Of a stretch of DNA of 64,000 bases, positions 61,001 through 64,000 are shown one piece after another. The notes beneath the pieces were generated by a model. It saw only the letters and a list, made by a program, of their open reading frames with translations, was not told the origin of the DNA and did not search any database. How positions within the stretch are numbered: the first letter of the stretch is position 1; each line of letters opens with the position of its first letter. This DNA is from Cymbidium sinense (Eukaryota > Streptophyta > Magnoliopsida > Asparagales > Orchidaceae). Location: contig CM038222.1 of the NCBI GenBank assembly GCA_021442155.1, positions 106,891,121 to 106,955,120 on the forward strand, read 5' to 3'. A program made the translations under genes and the position numbers.

Positions 61001-61347
61001 GGGGTGTAAGTAAGCCAAGTTGGCTCAATAATGAGCTCACAATTCCAACTTATCTAGCCATGAGCTCAAGCTCGAGCTCAAATTCTAATCTCATATATTA
61101 TGTGATCTCGAGCTCAAGCTTAAGTAGACTCGGCTCATCTTATAGAGCCACCTCGACACACACACAAACACACACATTTAAACTAATATATTTATAGATA
61201 AATTTATATTATTGTATATCTAATATCTTTAAGATAAGCTAAATTAAAAAAAAAAATCTCAAAACAAGTGCTTTTTGTGAAAGAAATAAAAATAATTGTT
61301 TGCTTTTGTATATAAAAAATAAAAAAGGTGCTTAGACTACATTTATA

Positions 61348-61430
<83 letters not shown>

Positions 61431-61634
61431 TTTCTGGGAAAAGCTGTGAAAATGCATCATCTTATCGAGTTCTCAAGCTGAGCTCTCAAGACACACTTTA
61501 AATGGAGGAGCTGAGCTTAAGCTCCTAAAATGAGCTCGAATTCGAGCTCGGGCTTGAGTTTGAGCTCTGTCTTTGTCTGGCAACTCGAGTTCGAGTTCAC
61601 TGGAACTTAAGCTCAACTCGACTCATTTAAACCC
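61001..61634. mobile_element. hAT-like non-autonomous element with 8-bp target duplication
   Basis: Terminal repeats are GGGGTGTAAGTAAGCCAAGT at the left and, reverse-complemented, GGGTTTAAATGAGTCGAGTT at the right. The flanking 8-mers GTATAGTA (60,993-61,000) and TTATAGTA (61,635-61,642) match at 7 of 8 positions, the length expected for hAT. The body is rich in GAGCTC phrases on both sides of an (AT)n microsatellite (61,352-61,428). There is no transposase. Confidence 0.75.
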
Positions 61635-61899
61635 TTATAGTAATAGTATAATATGATTTTCATAAAAAAAATAATTTCAAAAATTATTTTGTATTCTCTG
61701 AGATGTATGTATGCTTGATTATTTTTCAACATTCACATGCCAAATGCATGAAAATAAAATATAAAGACTGTACATAACAATACAATATTTTAACTTGATT
61801 TCGGTCTTCTGAAATCAACTTTTCCTCATTTGCAATCTTCATAGGCTCTTTCTTGATTAAAATTTTGAAAATCAATCATAGTTCATGCTCTCATAGAGA

Positions 61900-62965
61900 A
61901 TTTTGAATAGACTGGTTAATTATAGATCACACATTAAAAGCTTAACACAAGCTATACACATAATTGATCGATAAAAGATAGTTGTTTAGCTAGAAATGTT
62001 TATATCATCAAAACATAAAATATAATGTGAAAGCTCATGATGTTAACAGCTACTTTAATGAAAAAGTTGACTATGAATTCAATAAGAGGTGTTCACCCAA
62101 ATTCATTTAAATGCTTGACAGAGAGATCACACTAAAGACTAGTCTCCCTCATCTTAAAGGACTCACCTCAAAAGATTCATTCAGGACACTCACCTCAAAA
62201 AATAGATCTAAGGCACTTGCCCCTCATGACTCGCCTAGGTATTTACATCCATAATTTGAACTCGATATTCATTTTCAACATGTACCGAGGACTTCATTAA
62301 TCATGGCTGCAATCACCCTAAGAAGGATATATGTTTGTGTATTATTAGTGATCTATGTGTTTATAACTCTTGTTTTTTACATTGATCATGGTGTAGGCTT
62401 TTCTGTATCCTCATCATCCTATAAATAAAGAGTTGAAAAATCTTTTGAGGATTTGAATCATCTGTACTATTGATTAGCTATAGAAGACTTTGACAAACCT
62501 TTGTTATAGTAGTATTTAGCATTGGGATGTCAAAAAAAAACTAGTTCGTGAATAGCTCGTATTTGGCTCATTTGTTAATTAAACGAAATAACAAAGAACT
62601 AATATTTCTTCGATTTATAAACAAGACGAACATTTAAATCAATTTCGCTCGATAAGATTTCTGAAATAAATAAAAATTATATATATACACACGAGCCATT
62701 TCGAATAATTCGAGCCGAACACGAATAGTGAAATTTCGAACCATTTAGAATACGAGACTAGCATGAACAAAACAATTTTTAAATGAGCCGAATACGAATA
62801 AGAGTTTGACTCGCTCAAGCTCATCTTGTTTAAACCCACCCCTAATTTAACATAATCTTTTCTCACACTTGCTCAGTTTTACCTGACTAATCTCACAGAG
62901 TTAGATGAGATGTCCCTTAAAAACATATTTGGATTCAACATGAAGTGCAAAAAAGTTAACTTGAA
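61900..62965 (+). mobile_element. LTR of the Retand-like Tat family (copy B), interrupted by a small transposon
   Basis: It aligns with 6,190-7,040. Shared landmarks include 'ttgtttagct', 'attcaataag', 'ggactcacctcaaaaga', the TATA box CTATAAATAAAG (62,420-62,431) and 'gttgaaaa'. After the inserted element at 62,524-62,848 the match resumes ('cataatcttttctcac', 'gaagtg'). Lying downstream of the Tat integrase at 57,055-57,780 on the same strand, it is placed as a 3' LTR. Exact ends unresolved. Confidence 0.6.
62524..62848. mobile_element. Probable hAT-like MITE inside LTR copy B
   Basis: The body is rich in 'gagccgaacacgaat' and 'gctcgtatttggctcatttg' phrases typical of plant hAT MITEs. It ends CCCACCCCT, and the left end reads TGGGATGTC. 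Flanks are TTTAGCAT and TTTAACAT-like (7 of 8). The ends are diverged, so the limits are approximate. Confidence 0.55.
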
Positions 62966-62999
62966 TAATATTAAAAATAAATTCCACAGTTTCTCCCTT

Positions 63000-63500
63000 T
63001 CTATTACGAACCAATCCCTTCGGAAACTCACTTCAAATAATTTCAAAAGTAATGAAAAAAAATAAAATAGCTTAATATACTTATAAATGAACTCCAGATA
63101 TTAATGATTGAGAGCTTTGACTTGCACATACATTATATATCAGTTTACGATTAAATTCTCTCAAATGTCCCTAAAAAAAACCTCTAGTCCCACATCATCC
63201 TCGCATGAATGTTGCTTGATGGATTACCTCGCAACGGGAGAGCTCGGCTTATCATGCAGCCTAGTGCTTTCACTCCCCATTATAGCTCTACATCTCCCTT
63301 TGCTTCATGATCCGATCTTGGATGTCGGCTTCCAATGCCTCATTAAGTTCACACATGAACTTGACCACTACGGCCTTTATCTGCATAGACCTCTCTCCCG
63401 AACTTCTACGAAAAGGAATAAAAAATGGGCCAGCCCACGAGACCAACCCTTGATCACATTCTCTCTCCTTCCCATAGATTATTTTCACGATGAATACCAT
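63000..63500. other. Unassigned interval with a 136-codon open frame
   Basis: The plus-strand frame 63,108-63,518 (136 codons) has no motif I recognise. Its last residues run into the transposon at 63,506, and an antisense frame overlaps it. Composition (Ser, Leu and His rich) is not clearly protein-like. The frame could be an old exon or chance. Confidence 0.25.
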
Positions 63501-63505
63501 TTTCT

Positions 63506-63870
63506 AGGGGTGTCATAAATTGACTCGACTCGATAACTCGACATGAAGCTGACTCAAAAAATTCGGGTTGACCCAAAAATTTTCAGGGTTCGGGTTGAAG
63601 AAATTGATTGAAAATTTTTTCGGGTTCGAACCTCCAACAAATTGACTTGACCATTAATCGAATCGACAAATTGACCAAAATCAGCCCGAAATTGATCCAA
63701 AATTGGGTTCGGGTCGTTTCGGATCAATCGGGTTGAAAAATCGGGTCGGGTTCGGGTTGAAGTTTTTGACCCATTTCCAAAACCGGGTCGGGTTCAGGTC
63801 AACTGTATTTGGGTCGGGTCAGTTTCGGGTCGGACCCGAACCCGATCCGTTGACCCGAATTAACACCCCT
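63506..63870. mobile_element. Mutator-like MITE with perfect 10-bp target duplication
   Basis: The element begins AGGGGTGTCATAAATTGACT and ends (reverse complement) AGGGGTGTTAATTCGGGTC. ACCATTTTCT occurs directly outside both ends (63,496-63,505 and 63,871-63,880), identical over 10 bp, or 11 if one terminal T is counted. A duplication of 9-11 bp points to Mutator-like elements. The interior is built of 'gggtcgggttcggg' and 'ttgacccgaa' phrases. The perfect duplication suggests one of the youngest insertions in the window. Confidence 0.8.
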
Positions 63871-63880
63871 ACCATTTTCT

Positions 63881-64000
63881 GGTGCATGTAGGGTTTTGGG
63901 GATGGAAAAACATTTATAATGTATTTGGATAGCTTTTTTGGTTGCTTTATTTTTTTTTGTTTTTGAGAAATCAGTTAGAAAATAATCATAGTTGTATTTG
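63881..64000. other. Unassigned right edge
   Basis: A T-rich stretch with no recognised feature. Confidence 0.2.

Noticed and set aside
63703..63891. 62-codon frame rich in Gly, Arg and Phe
   Set aside because: It is a read-through of 'gggtcgggttcggg' phrases inside the Mutator-like MITE and runs past its right end.

Overview
The window reads as nuclear DNA from a flowering plant. It is AT-rich and has almost no intact coding sequence. It is packed with plant-type transposable elements: Ty3/gypsy Tat-clade LTR retrotransposons with two RNase H domains, a Ty1/copia gag, small hAT-, Mutator- and Harbinger-like elements, and a LINE/SINE 3' tail with target duplications. I cannot name the species. 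I saw no tRNA, rRNA, CRISPR array, bacterial operon or convincing complete host gene.

The dominant object is a complex of about 36 kb (10,546-46,447) built from one family of Ogre/Tat-like elements with exceptionally long LTRs of about 7.5 kb. A plus-strand LTR (10,546-18,005) lies on the left and a minus-strand LTR (38,922-46,447) on the right. Between them are (a) a decayed minus-strand internal region holding integrase, two RNase H domains, RT, protease and gag (18,021-25,455), then a repeat-rich leader and part of its LTR (25,456-29,697); and (b) a plus-strand LTR (29,698-34,947) with its own leader (34,948-38,880). Four primer-binding-site copies resembling the complement of a plant tRNA-Arg 3' end mark the LTR/leader joints. 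The junctions between blocks are abrupt and inverted. The outer ends of the complex are both LTR starts, flanked by GCAGA and GTAGA, which may be a decayed 5-bp target duplication.

The most unusual feature is the leader between primer site and gag. It is an array of long hairpins with a near-constant loop (TACCCAAAT) and stems that differ between units yet stay self-complementary, with paired substitutions visible by eye.

Flanking layout, left to right: a diverged LTR tail of the same family (1-1,271); two MITE-like elements (1,272-1,506 and 1,540-2,110); an old tandem duplication (2,130-5,170); possible minus-strand gene remnants hit by a short retroposon (5,230-5,806); the left half of a second, Retand-like Tat element (LTR, gag, protease; about 6,190-9,070); unassigned sequence and a short reading frame (9,071-10,545); the Ogre-like complex; a broken unassigned reading frame (47,308-47,838); a minus-strand Tat protease fragment (49,190-49,800); microsatellite- and pyrimidine-rich DNA (50,300-53,040); the right half of a Retand-like Tat element (RT end, RNase H domains, integrase, 55,225-57,780; LTR about 61,900-62,965); a minus-strand copia remnant inside it (58,530 to about 60,990); and three small DNA transposons (61,001-61,634, 62,524-62,848, 63,506-63,870). 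The two Tat halves share strand, lineage and LTR family, so they may be one element split by everything in between.
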